The position numbers were made by a program, and so were the translations under genes. A DNA stretch of 33,549 nt from NCBI GenBank assembly GCA_011064985.1, contig JAAKFR010000004.1:1-33549 (forward strand), read 5' to 3'. Below are positions 1 to 8,543 of the stretch, piece by piece (within the stretch, counting starts at the first letter, position 1; each line of letters opens with the position of its first letter). Under the pieces are notes generated by a model. It was not told where the DNA came from. It made no database searches and was given only the letters and a program-made list of their open reading frames with translations. The DNA comes from Chlamydiota bacterium (GTDB lineage: Bacteria > Chlamydiota > Chlamydiia > Chlamydiales > JAAKFR01).

Positions 1-672
1 GCCTGGTATGTTTGTGTCTGAAGACCAGAGTCTTGAGTTTTTAACTGATTTGGGTTACGCCCAAATATTTTTAACGAAAAATGTCTAGCAATGAAGGCAA
101 AAGCTCCACTTTTAATTGCACCTTCTGTGTCTTTTCTAATAGACAATTTATGTCCATTTTTGTATTCTAAAAAATACAGTTGTCTTGCTAAAAAAATCCT
201 AGGGTTGGTCGCCTCTTCGACCTGTCTTGTTCCCAACGTCGATAAAATCAGCAAGAACCTAAGAGTGACGAGGGAGGCCGTCTACAATGGCTTTATCTAT
301 CTTGAGCAAGCGGGTCTCATTCAAAATATTTATCCAGAGGCAAGGGGGATGAAGCTGATTCGAAAACCTGGGAAAATCTATCTCAATAACACCAACCTCC
401 TCTATGCCATTAATGGAACTCTCCCACTTGAAAGTAACCGAGGAGCGATTCGAGAGACATTCTTCTCCAATCAACTTAGGGTAAATCATTCTTTGAATAC
501 TCACGAAAAAACAGACTTTACCGTTGACCAAAGTACCATTTTCGAAGTTGGTGGGAAAAATAAAACAGATGAGCAGATTCGGTCACTCCAAAACGCCTAC
601 CTGGCTTTAGATGGAATCACGGTTGGCATTGGCAACCGCATCCCCCTTTATCTGTTTGGCTTTCTTTATTAA
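1..672 (+). pseudogene. Broken AAA/DUF4143-type ATPase, C-terminal remnant
   Basis: The open frame 91-672 (193 residues) reads like the C-terminal half of an ATPase of the AAA_14/DUF4143 type: a winged-helix-like stretch (about residues 45-95), then a nuclease-like tail with FEVGGKNKTDEQI and an ending rich in GIGNRIPLYLFG. No Walker A or B motif is present. Upstream of 91 the same frame has stops, while frame 2 (positions 2-85) reads sensibly (FVSEDQSLEFLTDLGYA) until a stop at 86-88, which suggests a frameshift at about 85-95. The ATPase half would lie left of the window. A remnant of the same DNA lies inverted near 33396-33480. The ATG at 91 may therefore not be a real start. Assignment to the ATPase family is from recalled motif style, not a search. 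Confidence 0.6.
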
Positions 673-770
673 AACCAGTTCTTTGTACACGGAAGAGCAA
701 GTTTTACGTACACCTGGACAGGAGCTTTATTGTTGAGGTGGTGACCTGTGTTGGTGTATTCTTGGTTGAC

Positions 771-3700
771 GTGAAAAAGACTTTCTTCCTGATTTCTCTT
801 TGCTTGCTTCTCTTTTTGGCCCTTTTTCCAAAGGAGGTTCTTCTCTTTTGTGTGAAGGGGAAAATGAAACAGTATGCGCGAACTGCTATTCATGCGAAGT
901 TTTCTTGTGATGAGCTTATTTGGGAGAGGGGAGAGATCTCTTGCTTTGGGGGAAGAGCGATCCGAAAGGGATCGGTGGCAATTCACTTTTCCAAGCTCAC
1001 CTTCCGACCCAGCTTCTCATGGAAAAAAAGGGAACTTGGAGGAAGAGTTGTGATCGAGGGGATGGAGATTGTCCATCGAAAAAAGGCCCCTTTTAGATTC
1101 CCTAACCCTCCCTATCCCTCACTTCCTTTTTTTTCTCTCCATCTGAAAAGTGAGATTCCCGATGGAAAGATCCGCCTGCTTGACCATACAGAAAAAGCCC
1201 CCTACCAGCAAAATTTCTCTTTTTCTTTCACGCAGCTTCTAGAAAGGGGGTGTAGTAGAGGAAGAGTCGCTATGGGTTGGGATGGGGAAGACAATCCCTT
1301 TGTGACAGAGTTTTGCCGGACAAAAGAGGGGAAGCTTACCTTCTCTACTCAATTCCAGAACCACTCCTTGCCTCATCTTGCTGGTTTGGCAAATTATTTT
1401 TTTCCGGAGTCTTTGCCCAATGGGATTTCTGACTGGAGGTGTTATGGAGGAGAGGTTGCCGGTGATCTGGAGGCGACTTTTCTTAATAGAGACCCTCTAT
1501 TCCTGAAAGGAAAAATGGAGATCACCGATGTCAAAGCAAAAAATGGTCCTTTAGAACTCCTTGGAGGGGTGGACCAGATGGGTTTTGATCTCGATATCGA
1601 CTTTACCACTCTTTCCTCAATGCATGGTGAAATTTCCTTAAGTGGGGGGCGTCTCTCTCTTGAGGAGAGTCGAGCTTTTTGGGAAGGGATGTGGGATCTG
1701 AAAGATCTCCATTCGAAGGTGAAAGTGCGTGGAGGGAAGGTCGAAACCTCTCGACTAGAGGGCTCCTTTATGGGAATGGAAGGGGAGCTGCATCTCGATT
1801 GGGACTCCAAAGACAAGCTTGTCGAAATGGAGTTTCATGGAGAAGGGGGACAGATGCAGTCTCTTCTTCCCGAAGCTCTTCAAGAGGGATTTGCCAAGGC
1901 ATTTGCTGAAGATACCTTTCTTCTCACAGCCTCCCTTGAGCGGGCAGGAAAAGGGCTCGAATTGGTAGGTGAGTTGCGCATTCGGGAAGGTGAGGGGCGG
2001 GTCTATCCTCTTTCATTTGGTTGTTTTTTTGGTGAAGGGAGTCTTCCCCTGGGAGAGAGTGACCTCTTCTCTTCTGGCACTAGTTTAGATGGGTTTTTGG
2101 AGAACTTGAAAGAACAGTTCTGTCTCTCTCAAAAACGACTCGGTTGGTTCCGTGGGGAACACTTTCCTCTCGAGAAATTTTTCACTCCATTTTTCTTGCG
2201 CTCCTGTAGGCTGGAAGCTCGCGGAGATGTTGATTTAGAGGGGAAATTTGACGAGAAATTTTTGGCAATCGGGCTTGGAGGGGAGAGGTTTTCGTTAGAA
2301 GGCTCCCATTTTCATCTCGACTCGGCTTTCGGAAATGAGGAAGGGGACCGTGCGATCTTCTATTTCGATTTAGAAAATGGGAAGCGTGAGGGGTTTCTCC
2401 CTATCCAGCAGGCGACCTACTTCCAGAAAAAACAAGGATTTACTCTTGAAGAGGGGAGAGGACTTGTCCAGATCTTCAAAGAGAAAATAGAGCTTAGCCA
2501 TGTTTCTGCAAAGTGGGAGGATCTCCTCTTTTCAGGAAGATTAGAGATCGATATCCACTCGAGTGAAGATATCGACTTGACCATTGCAGGAGAGAGTTTC
2601 TCAGGTCCTGTTTCGAGTGTACAAGGGTTTATTTCCCATTTTTCGCCCTCTTTTATCTGGAAACTCCCCGTTGATGGAGAGGTAAAGAGCGAAGAGGACC
2701 CCTTCTTTTTCCACTACCACTTCACCCCTAAAGCAGAACTAGTAGGGGGATCTGTGAAGGGAGTGTTTAAGAGCAACTTAGACACCCCGCTATTCACCCT
2801 CTCTGAGTACCAAGTCCCCATCTTCTATGATGTGAAAGAGAAGAGACTTCAGTTTGAGCAAGGGGAGGGAAATCTCCTTTTGCCCACTTCTCCTGGAAGT
2901 TTCCATCTTCTTACAGAAAAGACAGAGATCGCTTCTCTACACAATTTTTTCCTCAACGTCAACACAACCCTCCAAAAAGAGGGAGAGCTCCCCTATCAGC
3001 TGGCACTCACATCGGAAAAAGGAGAAGAGAAGCGGAAGTGGAAGGTAGTAGGAGAAGGGGGAGGGAGTTTAGCCCCTCTTACCCTAGAGTTTTTTCAGGA
3101 TAAGAGATCGGGTCATATTTCCGAATGCAGAATTGGCTCCTGGGAGGGTTTAGGAGCCTTTTTTTGGGATTCTCACAATCTCTTTTTAGAAGAGATCTCT
3201 GGAAAAAATGACACGATGGATTTCCTCTTTTCTGGTGTATTTGATTGGGCCCAGCAAAATCTCCATGGGCAGGTCGAATTCTCTTGCAAAGAGATCGCTC
3301 GTGTATTTCCCAAACAGTCGATTCATGGAAACATAGCTTGTGAGGGGATGATCAAATGGAAGGGGGGAGAGGAGCTGGAATTTCTTGGAACTTACCATCT
3401 CAAAGAGGGTCCTCTTCCCGACTCCGTAGAAGGAGAACTTGCTTTCAACGGGTCACATAAAGATCCAAAAATTGACTTTACTTTGCCTGATGGCCTCTAC
3501 CATATTGGGAAACAATCCCTTTCCTGCAAAAACCTCCGCCTTTTCTACGACAGCTCAGCTCTTGCTTGTACCGGAGAGTGTGAGATCAAAGGGAATCCAT
3601 TTGGGGTCTTTTTTTCTACAGAAGCTCCAGCCTTCAATCGAGGCTCTTTTGCCCTCTCTGAAGAACCTTTTAGGTATGAGGAGCTCTCCTTTGACAAAGC

Positions 3701-4691
3701 GCTTGTATGTAACTGGGAGAAGGGAGGAGATGGGGAGATCGTGATCCAGAAAATTGAGGGGAGTTGTCAGGGGATCACTTGCCTACTTAAAGAAGAAAGA
3801 ACCGATCTTAACGATCGCTCCTTACAAGGGAAAGTTGCTGTAGACGTTGAAAAAGCCTCTCCCTATTTTCCAGATACCTGGCAGAAAATACTCACTTCCC
3901 TTTCTGTTGAAGGAGTCTATGTGTTCGAAGGGAATGTAGAGCTACACCAAGAGACTTTATCTCCCACACGACTCCGTGGAGATCTCAGAGCGGAGAATTT
4001 TCAAGTACGAGATGTCACACTCACTCGATTAGATGCTCACGTAGACATAACACCAGAAGAAGTTTATTTAGACCACGTATCGGTTCGAGATTGGGCTGGG
4101 AGCCTCTTTTCCCCCAGAATTTATCTGAGCTCTCATGAGGGGGGAGATTGGGCTCTTGCATGCAATTCTCTTTCCCTTGAAAATTTCCACCTCTCCCGTC
4201 TTGATGCCCCCTGGACAAAGAGGAAGACAAGGGATCGCCCCTTCCTCTCTTCTCTTTTTGTCCGTTCCTTTGTTCTTGAGGGGTTTTCTGGATTTTTGTC
4301 GGATCCCTCTTCCTTCAAGGGGAAAGGGGAGATCCGCTTTGCCAACCTTCCTAGAAAAACGTTCTTATCGAACCTCCTCTTCCTGCCAAGTGAAATCACT
4401 GCTAGGATCGGCCTTGATTTGACTTCTCTGATTCCTGCCATGGGGACAATTGTCTACTCGATCGAAGAGGGGAGGGTCTCCCTTCTCGATTTTCAGGAGA
4501 TGTACAGCAATGGGAAGCACTCTCGTTTCTATCTAGCACCAGAAAATCCAGCCTATATCGATTTTGCTGGGAATCTCAATGTCAAAATCAAGATGAAGCA
4601 ATACAGCCTCCTTCTCAAACTCGCCGAGCTCTTCACCATCACCATCCAAGGCACCCTCGCCAATCCCACCTACTCCCTCCAAAGCGCATGA
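771..4691 (+). CDS. AsmA-like envelope protein, very large, signal-anchored
   Basis: A protein of about 1306 residues with one N-terminal membrane anchor (MKKTFFLISL followed by a leucine-rich stretch) and then over 1250 residues of soluble, beta-rich, glycine- and glutamate-rich sequence with no further membrane segment. The last roughly 270 residues (LRGDLRAENFQVRDVTL, ending IQGTLANPTYSLQSA) resemble the C-terminal region of AsmA/DUF3971/TamB-type proteins, which in Gram-negative bacteria form hydrophobic grooves across the periplasm and are implicated in phospholipid transport. I chose GTG at 771 because it gives a classic lysine-plus-hydrophobic start; GTG at 738 is also open and lies nearer the AGGAG at 719-723. 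It is followed after 73 bases by the comF-like gene. The family call rests on architecture and the C-terminus; individual repeats could not be aligned. Confidence 0.72.
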   Translation: MKKTFFLISLCLLLFLALFPKEVLLFCVKGKMKQYARTAIHAKFSCDELIWERGEISCFGGRAIRKGSVAIHFSKLTFRPSFSWKKRELGGRVVIEGMEIVHRKKAPFRFPNPPYPSLPFFSLHLKSEIPDGKIRLLDHTEKAPYQQNFSFSFTQLLERGCSRGRVAMGWDGEDNPFVTEFCRTKEGKLTFSTQFQNHSLPHLAGLANYFFPESLPNGISDWRCYGGEVAGDLEATFLNRDPLFLKGKMEITDVKAKNGPLELLGGVDQMGFDLDIDFTTLSSMHGEISLSGGRLSLEESRAFWEGMWDLKDLHSKVKVRGGKVETSRLEGSFMGMEGELHLDWDSKDKLVEMEFHGEGGQMQSLLPEALQEGFAKAFAEDTFLLTASLERAGKGLELVGELRIREGEGRVYPLSFGCFFGEGSLPLGESDLFSSGTSLDGFLENLKEQFCLSQKRLGWFRGEHFPLEKFFTPFFLRSCRLEARGDVDLEGKFDEKFLAIGLGGERFSLEGSHFHLDSAFGNEEGDRAIFYFDLENGKREGFLPIQQATYFQKKQGFTLEEGRGLVQIFKEKIELSHVSAKWEDLLFSGRLEIDIHSSEDIDLTIAGESFSGPVSSVQGFISHFSPSFIWKLPVDGEVKSEEDPFFFHYHFTPKAELVGGSVKGVFKSNLDTPLFTLSEYQVPIFYDVKEKRLQFEQGEGNLLLPTSPGSFHLLTEKTEIASLHNFFLNVNTTLQKEGELPYQLALTSEKGEEKRKWKVVGEGGGSLAPLTLEFFQDKRSGHISECRIGSWEGLGAFFWDSHNLFLEEISGKNDTMDFLFSGVFDWAQQNLHGQVEFSCKEIARVFPKQSIHGNIACEGMIKWKGGEELEFLGTYHLKEGPLPDSVEGELAFNGSHKDPKIDFTLPDGLYHIGKQSLSCKNLRLFYDSSALACTGECEIKGNPFGVFFSTEAPAFNRGSFALSEEPFRYEELSFDKALVCNWEKGGDGEIVIQKIEGSCQGITCLLKEERTDLNDRSLQGKVAVDVEKASPYFPDTWQKILTSLSVEGVYVFEGNVELHQETLSPTRLRGDLRAENFQVRDVTLTRLDAHVDITPEEVYLDHVSVRDWAGSLFSPRIYLSSHEGGDWALACNSLSLENFHLSRLDAPWTKRKTRDRPFLSSLFVRSFVLEGFSGFLSDPSSFKGKGEIRFANLPRKTFLSNLLFLPSEITARIGLDLTSLIPAMGTIVYSIEEGRVSLLDFQEMYSNGKHSRFYLAPENPAYIDFAGNLNVKIKMKQYSLLLKLAELFTITIQGTLANPTYSLQSA

Positions 4692-4764
4692 TGGGCAGAA
4701 TCTTATGTAAATCATTGAACCACAGTTCCTACGCTACTGATAAAATTTACTTTTTGAGGTGTGG

Positions 4765-5457
4765 ATGTTAGAGATGTTGGGCAACATAGTGTTTCCGCCT
4801 CTATGTCTCCATTGTGAGGAGAGGTTAGACAAGGGAGGGAGGCTTATCTGCAAGGCTTGCGCCTCGTTTTTTGAGCTGATCGATCCTGAGACCCGGTGTC
4901 CCTACTGTTTTACAGAAAATGGAGGGAGTGCTCCCTGCTGCGAATGTGTCGAAAAGAGGAGGTGGGGGCTACAAGTGGGGGCAGCTCTTGAGTATTTTGG
5001 GCCTGTGGCGACATTTGTAAAAAAAATGAAGAGGGGAGGGATGCCCTACCTTGCCAAAACAGGAGGGGCTTTTCTTTTTGGTCAGTTCCAAACTCTCGGA
5101 TGGCCCATGCCCGATCTCCTGATCCCGATCCCTCGCCGAAGTTGGCTACAAGGGACGAATCATGCGACCCTTTTGGCGCTGAGTTTGGGAAAATTGCTGG
5201 GAGTCCCCGTGCGGGAGTGGGTAAAAAGAACTTCTGGAGATCTCTCACAAGCTCGTCTCAGCTCTTCTCAAAGAGAGGCTCTTGCAGGAGAGAATTTTTT
5301 TCTGAAAAAAAAGGCTAAGATCGAGGGAAAAGTTATTCTCATCATAGACGATGTGCGAACAACGGGAACCACTCTCCGTTGCACGGCTCAAGCTCTAAAG
5401 GAGGGATTTCCGAAACGTCTCTATGCCCTTACTCTGGCAAGAGCGGGCTTTGACTAG
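4765..5457 (+). CDS. comF: ComF family phosphoribosyltransferase-like protein
   Basis: The N-terminus carries a double-zinc-ribbon pattern (CLHCEERLD, CKACASFF, CPYCF, CCECVE), followed by a type I phosphoribosyltransferase domain. The PRPP-binding loop is visible near the C-terminus as VILIIDDVRTTGTTLR, preceded by LIPIPRRSWLQGTNHA, the usual ComF signature. Length, about 230 residues, is normal. ComF proteins are linked to DNA uptake and to a ComFA helicase in competent bacteria; in other lineages the substrate is unknown. GTG at 4759 is also in frame, but ATG 4765 sits six bases after GAGG and is preferred. The 3' end overlaps the convergent bactofilin gene by 29 bases, so no separate terminator exists here. 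Confidence 0.88.
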   Translation: MLEMLGNIVFPPLCLHCEERLDKGGRLICKACASFFELIDPETRCPYCFTENGGSAPCCECVEKRRWGLQVGAALEYFGPVATFVKKMKRGGMPYLAKTGGAFLFGQFQTLGWPMPDLLIPIPRRSWLQGTNHATLLALSLGKLLGVPVREWVKRTSGDLSQARLSSSQREALAGENFFLKKKAKIEGKVILIIDDVRTTGTTLRCTAQALKEGFPKRLYALTLARAGFD

Positions 5458-6058
5458 GAGAGGGGACCTCTTCAGCTTCACCAGAGATCAGGACTTGCCC
5501 GTTGAGTCGCACCCCTTCGTCAACGCAGAGAAATTTTGCTTGGATATCACCATGGATCGAGGCTTCACCACGTAGCTCAAGTTTTTCTTGGACCGTGATG
5601 TTCCCTTCGACCTCTCCTTCGATGACTGCTTCTCTGAGATTGAGATTTGCTTTTACTTTTCCCTTAGAGCCAACGATGACTTTCCCTTGAGAGAGGAGAT
5701 CTCCCTCAAACGTTCCATCGATGCGGAGGAGTCGCTCGAATTTTAACTCTCCTCGGAAAGTGACCCCCTCTCCCAATGTTGTTTCGGGCTCTTCTTCTTG
5801 CATAATTCCATCAAAATGGTGGGGGAGATGGGTCTCATCTTCAGAACGCCAGCTCTCTTCTTGGGGGTTCCGCTCTTCCATCGGTGTGGCTCTATGGTGA
5901 CCCATCTGGTGGGGAGGGTCAAAGAGACGAGGAGGGGGCTCATGAGTTGCCTCTCCCACCTTGTTATTGCCATATTTATATGGGGAAGAGAGGGGAGTCT
6001 CATCCTGGTACAACGAGTTATTTTCTTCTAATGGGTTTTTTCCTGGTCGTCGAAACAT
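5429..6058 (-). CDS. bacA: Bactofilin (polymer-forming cytoskeletal protein)
   Basis: 209 residues. A proline- and histidine-rich disordered N-terminus (about 75 residues) precedes a bactofilin (DUF583) domain, recognised by its regular right-handed beta-helix repeats such as FRGELKFERLLRIDGTFEGD, KGKVKANLNLREAVIEGEV and LRGEASIHGDIQAKFLC, and a short proline/serine tail. Bactofilins assemble spontaneously into filaments without nucleotides; in Chlamydia trachomatis the homologue is reported to influence cell size. It starts 18 bases after the dnaA2 stop on the same strand, so the two are probably co-transcribed, linking replication initiation and cell form. An AGGA lies about 8 bases before the ATG. 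The 3' end overlaps comF. I am confident of the family; the exact function in this organism is inferred. Confidence 0.9.
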   Translation of the reverse strand: MFRRPGKNPLEENNSLYQDETPLSSPYKYGNNKVGEATHEPPPRLFDPPHQMGHHRATPMEERNPQEESWRSEDETHLPHHFDGIMQEEEPETTLGEGVTFRGELKFERLLRIDGTFEGDLLSQGKVIVGSKGKVKANLNLREAVIEGEVEGNITVQEKLELRGEASIHGDIQAKFLCVDEGVRLNGQVLISGEAEEVPSPSQSPLLPE

Positions 6059-6076
6059 AATCTGATCCTACGGTTT

Positions 6077-7420
6077 TTATGATAAATTTCTTCGGCAAAG
6101 GGCAATTTGTCTCCGTAAACCCTCGTTGCCCTCTACTTTCCCCACGATCGTTTTACAAGCATGCAAGATAGTCGAGTGGGTCTTTCCAAAGGAGGCTCCA
6201 ATCATCATCAGCGAGTCATCAATCATCTCTTTGGCAAGATACATCGCAACTTGCCTTGCAAGAGCGATCTCTTTTGTCCGAGAGGTCCCTCTCAAATCGC
6301 TGATCCGCACCTCAAAAACAGCTGACACACTTTTTAAGATATTTTCTACCGAAACTCTCTGCTTGGGGGCTGTCTGGAAGAGTTCGCTCAAAGAGTGTTC
6401 TACAAGCTCTTCAGAGACCTCTTGGCCGAGTAGGCGGCAGTGGGCTGTCAGCCGGTTGATGGCACCTTCTAGTTGTCTCACATTGCTAAAAATATGCTCG
6501 GCGATGAAAAACGCGACAGAGTGGGGGATATGGAGTCCCTTTTGCTCTGCCTTGTGTTGCAAAATGGCAACACGTGTTTCTAAATCGGGAGTCCCGACGT
6601 GGGCAACAAGACCCCACTCCATCCGACCAACAATTCTTTCGGAGAGTTTTAGTTGACCAGGAGGTTTATCACTTGTGATCACGATCTGCTTGTTCTGGTT
6701 GATCAGACTTTCGAATGTATTGCAAAATTCCTCCTCAAAGTTGAGGCGGTTTTGCAAGAATTGGATGTCATCGACGAGGAGCACATCGAGCGACCGGTAG
6801 AAACGTTTCATTTTATCTACCGATTTATTCCGGAGGCTATCGACAAGATCATTGATAAACGCCTCTGTTGTGATGCATTGGATTCGGAGTTTTTTCTGGT
6901 TTGCTTGCAGGTGGTAGCCCATCGCGTGGAGTAGGTGAGTCTTACCTAAACCAACCCCTCCATGGATAAAGAGTGGGTTATAGGAGCACCCTGGTCTTGT
7001 GGCGATCCCCATAGCAGCCGATTTGACAAACTGGTTGGACGGACCCTCGATATAGTTTTCAAAATGGTAGAGGGGGTTGAGTTTGACCTTGTAGGGGAGT
7101 TCCTCTTCCACAGGAGGGGCAACTGGTTTGGGGGGAGGCTCTTTCTGCTGAAGAGTTGTTTTTTTGAGGACAAACTCTATGGCAGGCTCTCCTGTTGCTG
7201 TGACTGGGAGAAAGGCACAGAGGTCTTTCTTATAGTTGTCGAGCAGGTAAGTTTTGACAAAAACATTGGGAATTTCCAGAACGATTGACTCGACTGAATC
7301 GCTTGGAGAATCGAGAACACGGATCGGGGCCAGCCAATTTTCGTAAGCAGTTTTCGATGTGTGTTTCTTCGCAAATTGAAGAAATTGGGTCCAGGCTTCG
7401 CGTGTGTCAAGTGTTAGCAT
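6077..7420 (-). CDS. dnaA: Chromosomal replication initiator DnaA, second-copy type
   Basis: 447 residues, typical DnaA length. Domain I occupies about residues 1-85, followed by a proline-rich linker (about 90-110). The AAA+ domain has Walker A GGVGLGKT (154-161), Walker B VLLVDD (213-218) and the sensor motif IVITSDKPP. The C-terminal DNA-binding domain ends with the signature helix [13 protein letters not shown] (411-423). Compared with the E. coli signature GRDHTTVLHA, the base-reading aspartate is replaced by threonine (T414) and the following threonine by serine (S416). Chlamydiae typically have two dnaA genes; neighbours here (bactofilin downstream, TPR and small protein upstream, rsmH) match the dnaA2 locus. 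Start is ATG at 7420. Candidate DnaA boxes lie just upstream, suggesting autoregulation. Confidence 0.95.
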   Translation of the reverse strand: MLTLDTREAWTQFLQFAKKHTSKTAYENWLAPIRVLDSPSDSVESIVLEIPNVFVKTYLLDNYKKDLCAFLPVTATGEPAIEFVLKKTTLQQKEPPPKPVAPPVEEELPYKVKLNPLYHFENYIEGPSNQFVKSAAMGIATRPGCSYNPLFIHGGVGLGKTHLLHAMGYHLQANQKKLRIQCITTEAFINDLVDSLRNKSVDKMKRFYRSLDVLLVDDIQFLQNRLNFEEEFCNTFESLINQNKQIVITSDKPPGQLKLSERIVGRMEWGLVAHVGTPDLETRVAILQHKAEQKGLHIPHSVAFFIAEHIFSNVRQLEGAINRLTAHCRLLGQEVSEELVEHSLSELFQTAPKQRVSVENILKSVSAVFEVRISDLRGTSRTKEIALARQVAMYLAKEMIDDSLMMIGASFGKTHSTILHACKTIVGKVEGNEGLRRQIALCRRNLS

Positions 7421-7435
7421 AAGGAGATCTCAAGT

Positions 7436-7489
7436 TGTGAACAATGTTTTCCACAATAGCCTCTCGGCCAGTTTTTTTGTTGTGAACAA
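7436..7489. promoter_or_regulatory. Cluster of three DnaA-box-like sites upstream of dnaA
   Basis: Between dnaA and the next gene lie TGTGAACAA at 7436-7444 (TTGTTCACA on the minus strand), TTTTCCACA at 7447-7455 on the plus strand and a second TGTGAACAA at 7481-7489. Each differs from the consensus TTATNCACA at one position. Three such sites in 54 bases right before dnaA suggest DnaA autoregulation; the region is short (about 150 bases) and not notably rich in AT unwinding repeats, so it is not claimed as the origin. Confidence 0.5.
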
Positions 7490-7569
7490 GATGGGAATGT
7501 AGCATCTGTTTCCAAACCCCGCAACCTTTTTTACGAAAAAAAAATCCCCTCTCTCGAAACTAAGGGTAG

Positions 7570-7965
7570 CTAGGAGTAGGCGAGCATAAGAGCTATTGCA
7601 TCATCCATGATTGTCGGGTCTTTGCTCATCTTTAGAACATTGGCAAGAGCTAAAGCCTCCTGCTTTCTGTGGAGCTGGAGGAGGGCTTTGGATTTATTGA
7701 GAAGGGTTGGCTCGTGTTTTGGATCGAGGGTCAAGGCCTGATTCAATGCTGAGAGTGCCTTGAGCCCTTTTCCCATCTGCAAGTAGAGAGCGCCGAGCGT
7801 TTGGATGTCATACGCACTTTTGGGATCGAGTACGACGAGCCCCTCGAAAAAAAGGAGAGCTTTTTCGTAGTGTCCTTGTCTTAAAAACGAGAAGCCAGCT
7901 AGGCGAAGCTCTGCAAGCTGCTCATCGCCCCATCCGAGAATCTCTTTCCAGTTGACCTTTCCCAT
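7570..7965 (-). CDS. Small TPR protein, SycD/LcrH-like putative type III chaperone
   Basis: 131 residues, all-helical, with three consecutive tetratricopeptide-like units: AGFSFLRQGHYEKALLFFEGLVVLDPKS, LGALYLQMGKGLKALSALNQALTLDPKH in pieces, and a third around LLNKSKALLQLHRKQEALALA. Size and three-TPR layout match SycD/LcrH class II chaperones of type III secretion translocators; the gene at this position next to dnaA2 in C. trachomatis (CT274, from memory) is of the same kind. Its ATG follows the stop of the upstream gene directly (TAA then ATG), so translation is probably coupled. No signal peptide is seen. A generic TPR scaffold role is the main alternative to a chaperone role. Confidence 0.75.
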   Translation of the reverse strand: MGKVNWKEILGWGDEQLAELRLAGFSFLRQGHYEKALLFFEGLVVLDPKSAYDIQTLGALYLQMGKGLKALSALNQALTLDPKHEPTLLNKSKALLQLHRKQEALALANVLKMSKDPTIMDDAIALMLAYS

Positions 7966-8418
7966 TTACGCCTGCACAAATTGGAGGATGCGCCCTTTCA
8001 CATAGGCAACCATTTCATTTGTCTCTTTCACCCCTTTTCCTAGAAGGTCTTTCAAAGCTTTTCCTTCTTGGGAGGCTCCTGCACCTTGCCTTGTCCGTAA
8101 AAGGGCATCGATCCGGTCCATGTCTGCACCCTGCTTTTCAGTGGGGCCGATAGAGGGGGCTATATAAGAAGAGCTGAACCTCTGCTCATAGAAATGGTCT
8201 GGAATCGAGAAGCGGGCCCACATTTTCCTTTGGTGGGTCTGCATGAGCAGAACAATTGCGGGGTGTTTGGGGACAAAGTCGAGTACCCGGGCTTTGTCGG
8301 CAATGACTCCTTCTCCACTAGGAGGGATATGGTACTGCTTCCGGAACGACTCGATCTCTTTCTGGTCGTGGGCGTACCTCTCGTGGGTCGTGATGTCGTA
8401 ACTGTAGATCTCTACCAT
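7966..8418 (-). CDS. Conserved small chlamydial protein of unknown function
   Basis: 150 residues with no membrane segment or signal peptide. It begins MVEIYSYDITTHERY and contains a charged, proline-interrupted middle (IPPSGEGVIADKARVLDFVP) and a helical C-terminus (KETNEMVAYVKGRILQFVQ). I do not recognise a catalytic motif. The position between the TPR protein and rsmH corresponds to C. trachomatis CT273 as I recall it, a protein of unknown function; the immediate coupling to the SycD-like gene hints at a partnership, which is inference. No Shine-Dalgarno sequence precedes the ATG, and a promoter-like pair (8427-8454) ends only about 8 bases from the start. Confidence 0.75.
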   Translation of the reverse strand: MVEIYSYDITTHERYAHDQKEIESFRKQYHIPPSGEGVIADKARVLDFVPKHPAIVLLMQTHQRKMWARFSIPDHFYEQRFSSSYIAPSIGPTEKQGADMDRIDALLRTRQGAGASQEGKALKDLLGKGVKETNEMVAYVKGRILQFVQA

Positions 8419-8426
8419 ATGTCTAT

Positions 8427-8454
8427 TTTATAAAATCTTGTTGATAACACGCAA
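8427..8454 (-). promoter_or_regulatory. Promoter-like pair for the minus-strand 7966-8418 operon
   Basis: On the minus strand TTGCGT (8449-8454) and TATAAA (8427-8432) are spaced by 16 bases. Transcription would start at about 8420, leaving a leader of only a few bases before the ATG at 8418, consistent with the absence of a Shine-Dalgarno sequence there. Confidence 0.4.
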
Positions 8455-8505
8455 ATCTCTTCTCTAGCGACCTTATCTCACACTCCCTTCTTTTTTCTCA
8501 ATTCC

Positions 8506-8535
8506 TTGTTCCTAAAGCCTTTTCTTCACTATACT
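8506..8535 (+). promoter_or_regulatory. Promoter-like pair for rsmH
   Basis: TTGTTC (8506-8511) and TATACT (8530-8535) are separated by 18 bases and end 8 bases before the rsmH ATG at 8544. No Shine-Dalgarno sequence lies in between, so a nearly leaderless mRNA is predicted. Confidence 0.42.
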
Positions 8536-8543
8536 CTTTTCCT

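Noticed and set aside
7436-7489. The DnaA-box cluster as the chromosome origin
   Set aside because: Only three one-mismatch boxes in about 150 bases and no clear AT-rich unwinding repeats; autoregulation is the simpler reading. GC-skew of the whole genome would decide.
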